Assembly: GCA_963826695.1 (NCBI GenBank)
Contig: CAWGXZ010000006.1
Coordinates: forward strand, 427,583-491,582
Direction: 5' to 3'
Length of the DNA stretch: 64,000 bases
DNA from: CAWGXZ01 sp963826695
GTDB taxonomy: Bacteria; Pseudomonadota; Gammaproteobacteria; Burkholderiales; Burkholderiaceae_C
The position numbers and the translations under genes are program-made. A model generated the notes under the pieces. The model saw only the letters and a list, made by a program, of their open reading frames with translations. It made no database searches and had not been told where the DNA came from. Shown here in pieces: positions 48,634 to 57,980 of the stretch (the stretch's first letter is position 1; every line of letters starts with the position of its first letter).

Positions 48634-49425
48634 ATGCGCGACCACGCGACGGCGAGATCCTGTTCCAGGCGACCGACACTCAACAAGACCTTCGGCGGCC
48701 TGAAGGCCGTGAACGACGTATCGTTCGCGCTGCGCGCCGGCATCGTGACCACGCTGGTCGGGCCCAATGGCGCCGGCAAGACGACGCTGTTCAACGCCAT
48801 GACCGGCCATCTGGCGCCGGACACAGGGGACGGTGACCTGTTGCTCGGCAAGCCCATCGCTCAGGGCTGCCGCACTGGAAGATCGCGCGACTCGGCATCG
48901 GGCCGAACCTTTCAGGATCTGCAAGCCTGTTCTCGCACATGACGCGTGCAGGAGAACGTCGCTAACGGCCACCGAGACTCGAGCTCCTGGCTCTGGCAGC
49001 CGGGCGGCACGGCGCCTGCGCGGCCGCGCGCGACGAGCGTCATCGAACGATGCGCTGGAGTGCGACGCGGCTTCAGCGGCCAACGCCGCGCACGCGGGCG
49101 ATCGACCTGTCCTATGCGGAGCGCAAATTTCTCTCGCATCGCGCGCATCATGGCGTCGGACGCCACGGCTGTGGCTGCTCGACGAGCCGGCCTCGGGCCT
49201 CGATCGCAGTTCCTACGAGCGCTTCCTGGACGGTGCTGCGCAACGAGGCGACGCAAGGGCGTCACGATCTGCATCATCGAGCACAATCTCGACATCGTGT
49301 CAGGGCATCTCCGACCGCATCGCCTTCCTCGATCAGCGGCAAGCTGCTTGCCGAAGGGGATCCGAAGACGATCCTGTCCGATCCGGCAGCTCGCCGCGAT
49401 CTATTTCGGCGAGCGAGCGGCATGA
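48634..49425 (+). pseudogene. LivG-type ABC ATPase, multiple frameshifts
   Basis: Contains LNKTFGGLKAVNDVSFALRA, Walker A LVGPNGAGKTTLFNAMTGHL, then in shifted frames LWLLDEPASGLDRSSYERFL (Walker B region), ICIIEHNLDIVSG and AIYFGERAA at the end. Surplus single bases are visible near 49229, 49255, 49302, 49337 and 49389. Its end overlaps the next start (ATGA at 49422). Confidence 0.75.
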
Positions 49426-50164
49426 GCGGCGCGCGCCGGTGCTCAAGGCGGAGTCGCTGGTCGCCGGCTATGGCGGCAGGCCGGTGCTGAACGGATGTTC
49501 GATCGAGGTGCGCGCCGGCGAGGTGCTCTGCGTGATCGGGCACAACGGCGCCGGCAAGTCCACGCTGATGCGCTCGCTGTTCGGTCTGACCCGCCCGATC
49601 GCGGGGAAAATCGCTGCGTGCGACGGCAAGCTGAACTCGCCCATCACGTGCCCGCGGTCCTGGCCGCGCACGGCATCGCGCTGATGCCGGAAGGACGCGG
49701 CATCTTTCCGGGGCTGACCGTCGCGGAAATCTTCGAATCTCGGCCTGTGGTCGGGCGGTATTGCAGTGGCCGAGCAGCGCCGCGCGGATCGACTGGGTGC
49801 TGACCCTGCTGCCGCCGATGAAGAGCTTCTACGGCAAGACGCGCCGGGTTTCTTTCGGGCGGCCAGCAGCAGATGGTCTCGATCGGCCGCACGCTGCTTG
49901 TCGCAGCCGCGCTGCCTGATGCTGGACGAGCCTTCGATCGGGCTTGCGCCCAAGCTGTTTCAGGATTTGCTGCAGCCCGATCCGCGCGCTGCAGCGCAGA
50001 TCGGCATGTCGATCATCTGGTCGAGCAGAACGTGCAGCGAAGCATTGAAGATCTCCGACCGCGTGGTCGTGATGAAGGCCGGCGCGATCGTCTCGACACC
50101 GAGCCGGAAGAACTCCCGACAACGCGCGTTGATGGAGCTGTATGAAGGGAGTAGAGAATGGTAG
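49422..50164 (+). pseudogene. LivF-type ABC ATPase, multiple frameshifts
   Basis: Reads VLKAESLVAGYGGRPVLNGC, Walker A VIGHNGAGKSTLMRSLFGLT, then in other frames GIALMPEGRGIFPGLTVAEI, QQMVSIGRTLLVAAALP, LDEPSIGLAPKLFQDLL and ISDRVVVMKAGAIVSTP. It runs directly into the anomalous C-poor region at 50165. Confidence 0.72.
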
Positions 50165-50945
50165 ATAAGATGGAAGGTGGTGGAGGAGTGGAAGAGATGG
50201 TGAGTAGTTTAGTAGGGATTTTGTTGTGAGAGGAAGAATGAGTACATGATGGATGGGGACTACGAAGAGAGGGGTTGCTGCTGAGTATGTATTGTGGTGG
50301 TGAAAGGAAGGTGAAGATTGATAGAGGCTGCATGGTAACGACAAGGATGCGGGCGACTGGTGATATCTGCAGATGTTTATCGAGCGTTGGGCGCGGGTGA
50401 AGAGGGAAGATATCGACTACGTGCTCTGCACGTACCTGCACGCGACATGAGGGCTGGAACAGGTCTGTGGACGGGCTGGGTGCGACTTTGTTAACGTGAA
50501 GTATGTCTTCGGTGCAAGGTATATGAGTTCTGGCGAGGTAAATTCGTCACGGACGTGAACAGTCATCATTGGCGGCTACGCGACAGCGTGCTGTGGGTGG
50601 TCGAGGTGGGGCAGGTGCTGGTGGTCGACGACTACGTAGAGATCGCGGACTGTCTGGTGGTTACGTGGACGCGTGGGCACACGTGGGGTCACGTCGCGCT
50701 CTGGCTGATCTCCGGTGGTGAGTCGGCGGTGTTCACCGGTGATATCATCTATCACGTCGTAGTTGAAGATGTTAGTTTGGAGCTGTTTCGGTTGTATTGA
50801 TTAGGTTGAATCTGCTGTGATTTGTAAATGGGTATTGGTTGAATGTGTGGAGTGTGATGTGATTTTGTTGTTGGTTTATTTTTTGGTGTTGTTTGGTGGG
50901 TGTTTTAAGTGTTTTGGTGATGGTATGGTGGGATCGACAGAAGAC
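50165..50945. other. C-depleted, compositionally abnormal stretch (probable corrupted sequence)
   Basis: About 780 bp that differs sharply from everything around it. C is rare and CC nearly absent, while G and T dominate; 50780-50935 has almost no C. The two ends are the worst. The middle still encodes a recognisable metallo-hydrolase in which conserved Pro codons have become Trp or Arg codons. Read-quality failure at a contig join explains this better than foreign DNA. Confidence 0.6.
50473..50800 (+). pseudogene. fragment of an MBL-fold metallo-hydrolase (degraded sequence)
   Basis: The plus strand reads HHWRLRDSVLWVVEVGQVLV, then VDDYVEIADCLVVTWTRGHT, WGHVALWLISGGESAVFTGD and IIYHVV. This matches the metallo-beta-lactamase-fold pattern ...PTPGHTPGHVALWL..GGE.AVFTGDIIHHPVQ, with Pro replaced by Trp/Arg. 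The metal-binding HxHxDH region is missing. It was probably the last gene of the flavin-reductase/ABC unit in the true genome. Confidence 0.55.
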
Positions 50946-51977
50946 TCAGAGCCGATAGAACCGGCTCGCCGTGGCGTGGAAGAGGGCGTCGCGCTCGTCG
51001 GCTGAGCAGTCGGCGGTCAAGCGTTTGAAGGCGTTCCACAGCACGGTGTGGCTGCACATGCCCTTGTCGACCGGGAAGTTGCTTTCGAACATGCAGCGTT
51101 CTGCACCGAAGGCCTCGATGCAGGTCTCGATAAAGGGCCGCCACGCGGACGCCAGTGCTTCCGAGGACACCGGAATGGCCGCTGTCGCAAAGGGAAAGCC
51201 GGTGCGCGGCATGCCCAGGCCGCCCAGCTTGACGTGGACGTTGGCGTTCTTCGCCAACTCGATGAGGCCCGCGCGCCAGACCGCGAAGACCTCCGCACGG
51301 CGGCCCGCGAAGGGCCCGATGCCCAGCGGCCCGCCGACGTGGTTCAGCACGATCGGCGTGTCCGGGCAGCCCTGCGCGAGCCGGATCGCGTCGGCCAGCT
51401 GCGAGTGGTACAGCCAGAGGTCCAGGCTCAGGCCCAGGCGCGTCACGGTCTTCACGCCCGCCTGCACCGTCGGATCCAGCAGCAGGCCCTTCGGCGGGCC
51501 GTCGGCGGGACCGGCCAGCACCGGGTCGTCGCTCCACGCGGCGCGGCAGCGGATGCCGCGAAAACGGCCCTTGCCGGCTTCGGCGTGGGCCAGCAGCACC
51601 TCTTCGACCCGGGGGCCGAGCTGCAGATCGGCCCAGGCCACGATGCCCTGGCAGATGTCGACGCCGCAGCGCGCTGCGTACTCGGCCTGGGACACGGCGA
51701 ACTCGGTCTCGCCGACCGGTCGCAGCCGCAAGGGGCCATCGGACCGGTAGCGCGCCTTGCACTCCACCAGTACCGTGGCCTTCACGTCATGGCCACCGTG
51801 CAGGTCGGCCAGCAGGTCGTCCGCATGGTAGGGCGCGGTCTCTTCGTCCCAGAAATGGTGATGGGTGTCGACGATGCGCTGCTGGGGCAGCAGCACCGCT
51901 TCCTGCCGCAAGGTGAGCCACTCGGGGCGAATCTGCGGGAAGTTGATCTTCCTGTACTGGGGGTCGAACGTTTCCAT
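50946..51977 (-). CDS. amidohydrolase (metal-dependent TIM-barrel hydrolase)
   Basis: A 343-residue amidohydrolase-2-type enzyme related to lactonases and decarboxylases. Metal and active-site elements are VDTHHHFWDEETAPYH near residue 37, VLVECKARYRSDGP, and FESNFPVDKGMCSHTVLWNA near the C-terminus. I took ATG 51977 (METFDPQYRKINFPQIRPEW); it lies 4 bp after the livM stop of the second ABC operon, so it is the last gene of that operon. It may open a lactone or cyclic amide of the imported substrate. Confidence 0.88.
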   Translation of the reverse strand: METFDPQYRKINFPQIRPEWLTLRQEAVLLPQQRIVDTHHHFWDEETAPYHADDLLADLHGGHDVKATVLVECKARYRSDGPLRLRPVGETEFAVSQAEYAARCGVDICQGIVAWADLQLGPRVEEVLLAHAEAGKGRFRGIRCRAAWSDDPVLAGPADGPPKGLLLDPTVQAGVKTVTRLGLSLDLWLYHSQLADAIRLAQGCPDTPIVLNHVGGPLGIGPFAGRRAEVFAVWRAGLIELAKNANVHVKLGGLGMPRTGFPFATAAIPVSSEALASAWRPFIETCIEAFGAERCMFESNFPVDKGMCSHTVLWNAFKRLTADCSADERDALFHATASRFYRL

Positions 51978-51981
51978 GGGA

Positions 51982-52959
51982 TCAGGTCGGGCTTCTGTTA
52001 CGGGGAAGTTTCGCGACCTTCCTTGCGCTTCCAGACGATTTGATGCTGCCGACAATGCTCTCGCGGAACATCAGCACGCAGGCGATGAAGATCATGCCGA
52101 TCACCACCGTGACCGAGGTCGCCGATGGTCGTTGAGGTAGTGCGCGCAGCGAGACGATGAGCGCGGCGCCGACCAGCGGCCCGAAGATCGTGCCGATGCC
52201 GCCGACCAGGGTCATCAGCACCGCCTCGCCGGACTGGCCAGTGCTCGCGACAGGACGAGCTGGAACACCAATGTCTTCGTGCGCCGGCCGGACTGGCCAG
52301 CGACGCAGAGAGCACGAAGGCGAGCGAGCTTGTAGCGATCGAATGTCGTAACCGAGCGAGATCGCGCGCGGCTCGTTCTCGCGAATCGCCGCAGCATCTT
52401 GCCGAACGGCGAATGCACGATGCGGTACGACGAGCAAGAAGCCGACCAGGAAGAGCGCCAGCACGAAGTAGTACATGACAAGGTAGTTGGCGAGATCGAT
52501 GACGCCGAACAAGCGGCCGCGGGGGATGCCCTGGATGCCGTCCTCGCCGCCGGTGAACGGCGCCTGCAGGCAGAAGAAGTAGACCATCTGCGCGAGCGCC
52601 AGCGTGATCATCGCGAAGTAGATGCCTTGCGCGCCGGATCGCAGCCGCCCGACCACGAAGCCGAGCAGAGCCGCCGCGCCGATGCCGGCCAGGATGCGCG
52701 GTTCGGGCGGGAACGCGAGTCTCTTGACCGAATAGCCGGCAAAGGTAGGCCGCGCTGCCGAAGAAGGCCGCATGGCCGAAGGACATGAGCCCGGCGAAGC
52801 CGAACAGCAAATTGAAGGCGCTGGCGAACATAGTGAAGCAGAAGCACCTTCATCATGAAGACCGGGTATATCGGCAATGGTGCCAGCAGGGACAGCAGCA
52901 GCAGCAGGGCGATGGCCGGGACGCGCAGGCGCGCGAGATTGAGGGTCACGTAGCTGCTC
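51982..52959 (-). pseudogene. LivM-type ABC permease of second LIV importer, frameshifted
   Basis: Minus strand: VTLNLARLRVPAIALLLLLS, LAPLPIYPVFMMKVLL, then FASAFNLLFGFAGLMSFGHA, FVVGRLRSGAQGIYFAMITL, LANYLVMYYFVLALFLVGFL, EAVLMTLVGGIGTIFGPLVG and VIGMIFIACVLMFRESIVGS. Several frame changes are needed. The boundary with livH is approximate and the stop could be TGA 51982 or one at 51998 in another frame. Confidence 0.72.
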
Positions 52960-53855
52960 AGATTCGCTTGGCGGAACAGGCCCGAAGGGCGAAACAGCAG
53001 CACGATCGCCATGATAGACGAATATCACGATGTTGGACGCCTGCGGGTAGAACACGCTGAGGTCAGGCTCTCGATGACGCCCAGAGTCAAGCTGGAGACG
53101 ATAGAGCCCAGGATGGAGCCCATGCCGCCGACCACGACGACGGCGAAGACGACGATCGATGATGTCGGCCGCCCATCAGCGGGCTGACCTGCATAGATCG
53201 GCGCGGCCAACACGCCGGCGAACGCGGCCAGAGCCGGCGCCGAAGCCGTAGGTGAGCGTGACGATCAGCGGCAGGTTGATGCCGAAGGCCTGCACTATGC
53301 TCGGATTCTCGGTGCCGGCGCGCAGGTAAGCGCCGAGGCGGGTGCGCTGGATCGCGTACCAGGTGCGACAGGCAGACTGCCAACGACGCGACGACCACCC
53401 AGGCGCGGTAGTTGGGCAGGTAGCATGAAGCCGACGTAGATCGCGCCCTGCAGCAGGGCCGGCGGGCTGTAACGACAGGCCGGAGACGCCGTAGGAGTTG
53501 CTGGCACAGACCTTTGAAGCACCTGCGCGATGCCGAAGGTGAGCAGCAGGCCGTAGATCGGATAGAGCTTGCGCAGGTGGGGGATCATGGTTCGCTCGAA
53601 CAGCATGCCGAAGGTGCCGACAGCGATAGGCGCAACGAGCAGCGCCATCCAGTAATTCAGCCCGAGGTAGTGCAGCGCGATCCACGGCAGCAGCGCGCCG
53701 AGCATGTACAGGGCGCCGTGCGCGAAGTTCACGACATTGAGCAGGCCGAAGATGATGGCCAGGCCGAGGCTGAGGATGGCGTAGAAGGAGCCATTCACCA
53801 GCCCGATGAACAACTGGGCGAGCAGAGCCTGGTGAGAGACGTCGAAGATCTCCAT
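52960..53855 (-). pseudogene. LivH-type ABC permease of second LIV importer, frameshifted
   Basis: From ATG 53855 it is clean for about 110 codons (FIGLVNGSFYAILSLGLAII, FGLLNVVNFAHGALYMLGAL, RKLYPIYGLLLTFGIAQVLQ), then breaks near 53513. Later pieces are LQGAIYVGFMLPAQLP, RLGAYLRAGTENPSIVQAFG, INLPLIVTLTYGFGA, VVVVGGMGSILGSIVSSLTL and AIVLLFRPSGLFRQANLSS. It starts one base after the upstream binding-protein stop. Confidence 0.75.
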
Positions 53856-53856
53856 G

Positions 53857-55089
53857 TCAAGGCTTTTTGACCAGGCTGCGAGTGCTCTTCGACAGAGGCT
53901 GGAAGGCTTGCGCCGCCGGGATGGTGGCGAGCACGTTGTAGTAGTCCCAGGGCATCTTCGACTCGCTTGGCTTCTTCACCTGCACCATCTGCATGTCGAA
54001 CACCATGCGGCCGTCGTCGCGGATGGTGCCGCCGTGGCCGTAGAAGTCGTTCACCGGCGTCTCCTTCATCTTCTTCATGACGACGCTGGCCTCGTCGGTG
54101 CCGCTGGCCTGCACCGCCTTCAGGTAGTGGGTGATGGACGAATAGATGCCGGCGTGCACCGCATCGGGCATCTTCTTGAAGCGCGCGAAGAAGCGCTCGG
54201 AGAACTTGCGCGTGCCGGCGTCGGTGTTCCAGTAGAAGGCCTCGTTCAGGATCAGGCCCTGGGCGGCTTCGAACCCCAGGCTGTGGACCTCGGGAATGAA
54301 GGTCACCATCGCGACCACCTTCTGCGTCTTGTTCAGGCCGAACTCGTTGATCGCCTTGAAGGCGTTGACCGAGTCCGAGCCGGAGGCGATCAGCGCCACC
54401 ACCTTGGCCTTGGAGGCCTGCGCCTGCAGCACGTAGGAAGAGAAGTCCGGCGAGTTCAGCGGGAAGCGCACGCCGCCCACGACCTTGCCGCCCGCGGTCT
54501 TGACCGCTTCCATGCCGTCGCGTTCGACGCCCTGGCCGCCGGCGTTGTCCAGCGTGATGAAGAACCAGGTGTCGCCGCCCTGTTTCGCCACCGCACTGAC
54601 CAGGCTGTACGACTGCGAATAGGCATCCCACGAGGTGTGCACGGTGTTGGCGTTGCACGCGTCGTTGGTGATGCGCGAGGTGCCGGCGCCGTTGACGAAG
54701 GCGATCCGGTTCTTCTGCCGGGCGATCTCCATCACGGCCAGCGCGATCGGCGAGCTGGCCAGGTCGAGGATGACATCCACCTGCTGAGTGTCGAACCACT
54801 GGCGGGCGGTGTTGGCCGCTAGATCGGGCTTCATCTGGTGGTCGGCGGAGACCACGTCGACCGGCATGCCGAGCACCTTGGCGCCGAAGTCCTCGACGGC
54901 CATCTGGGCGGCCAGCACCGAGCCGGGTCCGGCCAGGTCGGAGGTGGGGCCGTTCATGTCGGTCAGCACACCGAAGCGAACTCGGCCGTCGGAAATCTTC
55001 GGCACGGGTTGCGCGGCGAGCGAGCAGGTCAGCGAGAGGACAGCAAGGCCGGCGCCGAGGCGATGCACGGTGGATTGGTTCATGGTCAT
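53857..55089 (-). CDS. LIV-type ABC transporter substrate-binding protein (copy 1)
   Basis: A 410-residue periplasmic binding protein with a signal peptide (GAGLAVLSLTCSLAAQP). It has GVLTDMNGPTSDLAGPGSVL, AQMAVEDFGAKVLGMPVDVV, TARQWFDTQQVDVILDLASS and KQGGDTWFFITLDNAGGQGV. Start ATG 55089 overlaps the stop of its paralogue (ATGA); an in-frame ATG two codons on is possible. It is very similar throughout to the adjacent gene, a recent tandem duplication. It is intact, unlike the permease genes downstream. Confidence 0.93.
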   Translation of the reverse strand: MTMNQSTVHRLGAGLAVLSLTCSLAAQPVPKISDGRVRFGVLTDMNGPTSDLAGPGSVLAAQMAVEDFGAKVLGMPVDVVSADHQMKPDLAANTARQWFDTQQVDVILDLASSPIALAVMEIARQKNRIAFVNGAGTSRITNDACNANTVHTSWDAYSQSYSLVSAVAKQGGDTWFFITLDNAGGQGVERDGMEAVKTAGGKVVGGVRFPLNSPDFSSYVLQAQASKAKVVALIASGSDSVNAFKAINEFGLNKTQKVVAMVTFIPEVHSLGFEAAQGLILNEAFYWNTDAGTRKFSERFFARFKKMPDAVHAGIYSSITHYLKAVQASGTDEASVVMKKMKETPVNDFYGHGGTIRDDGRMVFDMQMVQVKKPSESKMPWDYYNVLATIPAAQAFQPLSKSTRSLVKKP

Positions 55090-56309
55090 TTCTTCACCAG
55101 GTTGCAGCTGCTCTTGGACAGCGGTTGGAAGGCCTGCGCGGCCGGGATGGTGGCGAGCACGTTGTAGTAGTCCCAGGGTTTCTTCGACTCGGCAGGCTTC
55201 TTGACCTGCACCAGGTGCATGCCGAAGACCATGCGGCCGTCCTCGCGGATCGTGCCGCCGTTGGCGTAGAAATCATTGACCGACGTCGTCTTCATCTTCT
55301 TCATGACGGCGACGGCCTCATCGGTGCCGACGCCCTGGACCGCCTGCAGGTAGTGAGTGACCGACGAATAGACGCCTGCATGCACCGCATCCGGCATCCG
55401 CCTGGTCTTCGCGAAGAAGCGTTCCGAGAACTTGCGGGTGGCCGCATTGGTGTCCCAGTAGAAGGCCTCGTTCAGGATCAGCCCCTGCGCGGCTTCCAGC
55501 CCCAGGCTGTGGATCTCTGGCAGGAAGGTCACCATCGCGACGACCTTCTGCTGTTTGGTCAGGCCGAACTCGTTGATCGCCTTGACCGCGTTCACCGTGT
55601 CCGCGCCCGAGGCGATCAGGCCGATCACCTTGGCCTTGGAGGCCTGCGCCTGCAGCACGAAGGAGGAGAAGTCGGCGGTGTTGAGCGGGAACCGCACGCT
55701 GCCCACCACCTTGCCGCCGGCGGCCTTCACCGCCTCCATGCCGTCATGCTCGACGCTCTGCCCGCCGGCGTTGTCCAGCGTCACGAAGAACCAGGTGTCG
55801 CCGCCCTGTCTCGCCATCGCGTTGACCAGGCTGTAGGACTGCGAGTAGGCGTCCCACGAAGTGTGCACGGTGTTGGCGTTGCAACTGTCGTTGGTGATGC
55901 GGGTGGTGCCGGAGCCATTGACGAAGGCCACCTTGTTTTTCTGCCTGGCGATCTCCATCACCGCCAGCGAAACCGGCGAGCTGACCAGGTCGAAGATGGC
56001 ATCGACCTGCTGGGTGTCGAACCACTGGCGAGCGGTGTTGGCAGCCAGGTCGGTCTTGTTCTGGTGGTCGGCCGAGACGATATCGATCGCTGCGCCCCGC
56101 ACCTTGCCGCCGAAGTCCTCGACCGCCATCTGCGCGGCCAGCAACGAGCCCGGGCCGGCCAAGTCGGAATACACGCCGGACATGTCGGTCAGCACGCCCA
56201 GCCGCACGCGGCCGTCGGAGAGCTTCGCGGCCGGCTGCGCCCCGACCGCGCTGCCCAGGAGCAGCGCGATGAGGCCTGCCGCGAAGCGCCCCGCTGTCTC
56301 GAGTTTCAT
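55086..56309 (-). CDS. LIV-type ABC transporter substrate-binding protein (copy 2)
   Basis: A 407-residue paralogue of the next gene, starting MKLETAGRFAAGLIALLLGS at ATG 56309. It shares GVLTDMSGVYSDLAGPGSLL, TARQWFDTQQVDAIFDLVSS, ANTVHTSWDAYSQSYSLVNA and AFYWDTNAATRKFSERFFAK. Differences cluster in the signal peptide and scattered positions, consistent with two binding proteins of related specificity feeding one permease. It is fully intact. Confidence 0.93.
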   Translation of the reverse strand: MKLETAGRFAAGLIALLLGSAVGAQPAAKLSDGRVRLGVLTDMSGVYSDLAGPGSLLAAQMAVEDFGGKVRGAAIDIVSADHQNKTDLAANTARQWFDTQQVDAIFDLVSSPVSLAVMEIARQKNKVAFVNGSGTTRITNDSCNANTVHTSWDAYSQSYSLVNAMARQGGDTWFFVTLDNAGGQSVEHDGMEAVKAAGGKVVGSVRFPLNTADFSSFVLQAQASKAKVIGLIASGADTVNAVKAINEFGLTKQQKVVAMVTFLPEIHSLGLEAAQGLILNEAFYWDTNAATRKFSERFFAKTRRMPDAVHAGVYSSVTHYLQAVQGVGTDEAVAVMKKMKTTSVNDFYANGGTIREDGRMVFGMHLVQVKKPAESKKPWDYYNVLATIPAAQAFQPLSKSSCNLVKK

Positions 56310-56335
56310 GTGGTTTGTCTCCGAGTTCTCGATGC

Positions 56336-57072
56336 TCAAACGCCGAGCCACTGATGCAGTTCGTCGGCGCGCCCGGCCAGTTCATGCCGGCCCAGGACCG
56401 CCTTGATGCGCCCGTGCTCCATGAAGTAGTGGCGGTCGGCGATCTTGGAGGCGAAGCGGAAGTTCTGCTCCACCAGCACGATCGTGAAACCGCGCTCCTT
56501 CAACAGCTTCAGCACCCGCCCGAGCGCCTGCACGATGACGGGGGCGAGCCCCTCGGTGATCTCGTCGAGCAGCAGCAGCTTGGCACCGGTGCGCAGGATG
56601 CGCGCCGAGGGCCAGCATCTGCTGCTCGCCGCCAGACAAACGCGTGCCCGGGCTGTGCCGGCGCTCCAGCAGGTTGGGGAACATCTCGTAGATCTCGGCG
56701 ACGCTCAGGCCGCCTTCCTGCAGCACCGGCGGCAACAGCAGGTTCTCCTCGGCGGTCAGCGAGGCGAAGATCGCGCGCTCCTCCGGGCAGTAGCCGACGC
56801 CCAGCGGCGCCAGGCGGTGCGGTGCGCATGCGCGATCGTCTCGCGGCCGTTGACAGCGTATCGAGCCGCGCCGCTGGCCCGACCATGCCCATGATGGACT
56901 TTCAGCGTGCGTGGTGCGGCCTGCGCCGTTGCGGCCGAGCAGGGTGACGAGTTCGCCGCGCCGCACTTCGCATGTCGACGCCGTGCAGCACGTGCGAGTC
57001 GCCGTACCAGGCGTTCAGGCCCTGGATGCGCAGCGGCACCTCGACCGCGCCGCGGCTGGAAGGATCAGTCAT
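56336..57072 (-). pseudogene. LivF-type ABC ATPase of second LIV importer, frameshifted 5' half
   Basis: From ATG 57072 the strand reads VPLRIQGLNAWYGDSHVLHG, then a frame change, GELVTLLGRNGAGRTT (the Walker A Lys reads as Arg), another change, HRLAPLGVGYCPEERAIFAS, LTAEENLLLPPVLQEGGLSV, then VIVQALGRVLKLLKERGFTI and VLVEQNFRFASKIADRHYFM to TAG. The 3' half is clean. Damage is concentrated at 56.6-57.0 kb. Its start overlaps the livG stop (ATGA). Confidence 0.78.
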
Positions 57073-57818
57073 CGGTCGGTGCCCACGTAGGCTTCGAGGA
57101 CCAGTGGATTGCGCGAAACCTCTTCAAACAGCACTTTCGGCCAGCAATGATCCACGCTGCAGGACGGCGATGCGTGCCGACAGGGGCGAGACCACGCAGG
57201 TTGTGCTCCACCATGAGCGATGGTGCGATTGGCCGCGACCTTGCGGATGAGTTTTGTCACCGTGTCGATGTCCTCGTGGCCCATGCCGGCGGTCGGTTCG
57301 TCCAGCAGCATGAGTTCGGGCTCCATGGCCAGCGTGGTGGCGATCTCCAGCGCGCGCTTGCGGCCGTATGCCAGGTTGGCGGTGGCGGTGGCGGCGAAGC
57401 TTTGCAGGTCGACTTCGCGCAGCAGCTGCATCGCAGCGGCGTCGAGCGACCGAAGGCTCTTCTCGGAGCGCCAGAACTGCGTCGCCAAGCCGGCCTTGCG
57501 CTGCAGCGCCACCCGCACGTTCTCCAGCACGGTGAGCTTGGGGAACACCGCCGAGATCTGGAACGAGCGTGCCACGCCCTGGCGCGCGATCTGGCCGGCG
57601 CTGTCGTTGGTGATGTCGCGGCCATTGAAGAGGATGGCCCCGCTGGTGGGCTGGAGAAACTTGGTCAGCAGGTTGAAGGTGGTCGTCTTGCCCGCGCCGT
57701 TGGGGCCAATCACCGCGTGGATGGTCCCGCGCCGAACCTTCAGGTTTACATCGCTGACCGCGGCGAAGCCCTTGAACTGCTTGCCCAGGCCGCGCGTTTC
57801 CAGGATCAGATCGTCCAT
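57069..57818 (-). CDS. LivG-type ABC ATPase of second LIV importer (compensated frameshift near 3' end)
   Basis: A 249-residue ATPase with Walker A VIGPNGAGKTTTFNLLTKFL, ABC-transporter signature region LAYGRKRALEIATTLAME and Walker B LMLLDEPTAGMGHED. It is open from ATG 57818 to TGA, but the segment 57130-57235 reads as nonsense. The expected MVEHNL..VSPLSARIAVLQ and RGSLLAE lie in a neighbouring frame, so a pair of compensating indels is present. It is the first gene of the operon, divergent from lysR. Confidence 0.83.
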   Translation of the reverse strand: MDDLILETRGLGKQFKGFAAVSDVNLKVRRGTIHAVIGPNGAGKTTTFNLLTKFLQPTSGAILFNGRDITNDSAGQIARQGVARSFQISAVFPKLTVLENVRVALQRKAGLATQFWRSEKSLRSLDAAAMQLLREVDLQSFAATATANLAYGRKRALEIATTLAMEPELMLLDEPTAGMGHEDIDTVTKLIRKVAANRTIAHGGAQPAWSRPCRHASPSCSVDHCWPKVLFEEVSRNPLVLEAYVGTDR

Positions 57819-57897
57819 GGGGTCTTGTCTCCGTTCCTGTCCAGCTGTACTCGCCGGTGTGGGGAGAGTCTAGGAAGGAGCTTCGCCGCTCGAGCCG

Positions 57898-57912
57898 ACA
57901 ACAGGTATGAGT
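57898..57912. promoter_or_regulatory. LysR-type operator candidate in divergent lysR/livG promoter
   Basis: ACAACAGGTATGAGT, sharing the exact 13-mer AACAGGTATGAGT with 44511-44523. It lies 68 bp before the lysR start and 80 bp before livG. This is the usual place for a LysR autoregulatory site that also activates the divergent operon. Confidence 0.55.
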
Positions 57913-57980
57913 ACCGATGGCGTGACCGGCGCGCTGCACGTAGCATGGGCATTGCAAAGACCAGGGCCGAACCACCATTT

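Noticed and set aside
50165..50945. Foreign low-GC insertion such as a phage or plasmid fragment
   Set aside because: The bias is strand-asymmetric C loss rather than AT richness, and an otherwise high-GC-type hydrolase can still be read through it.
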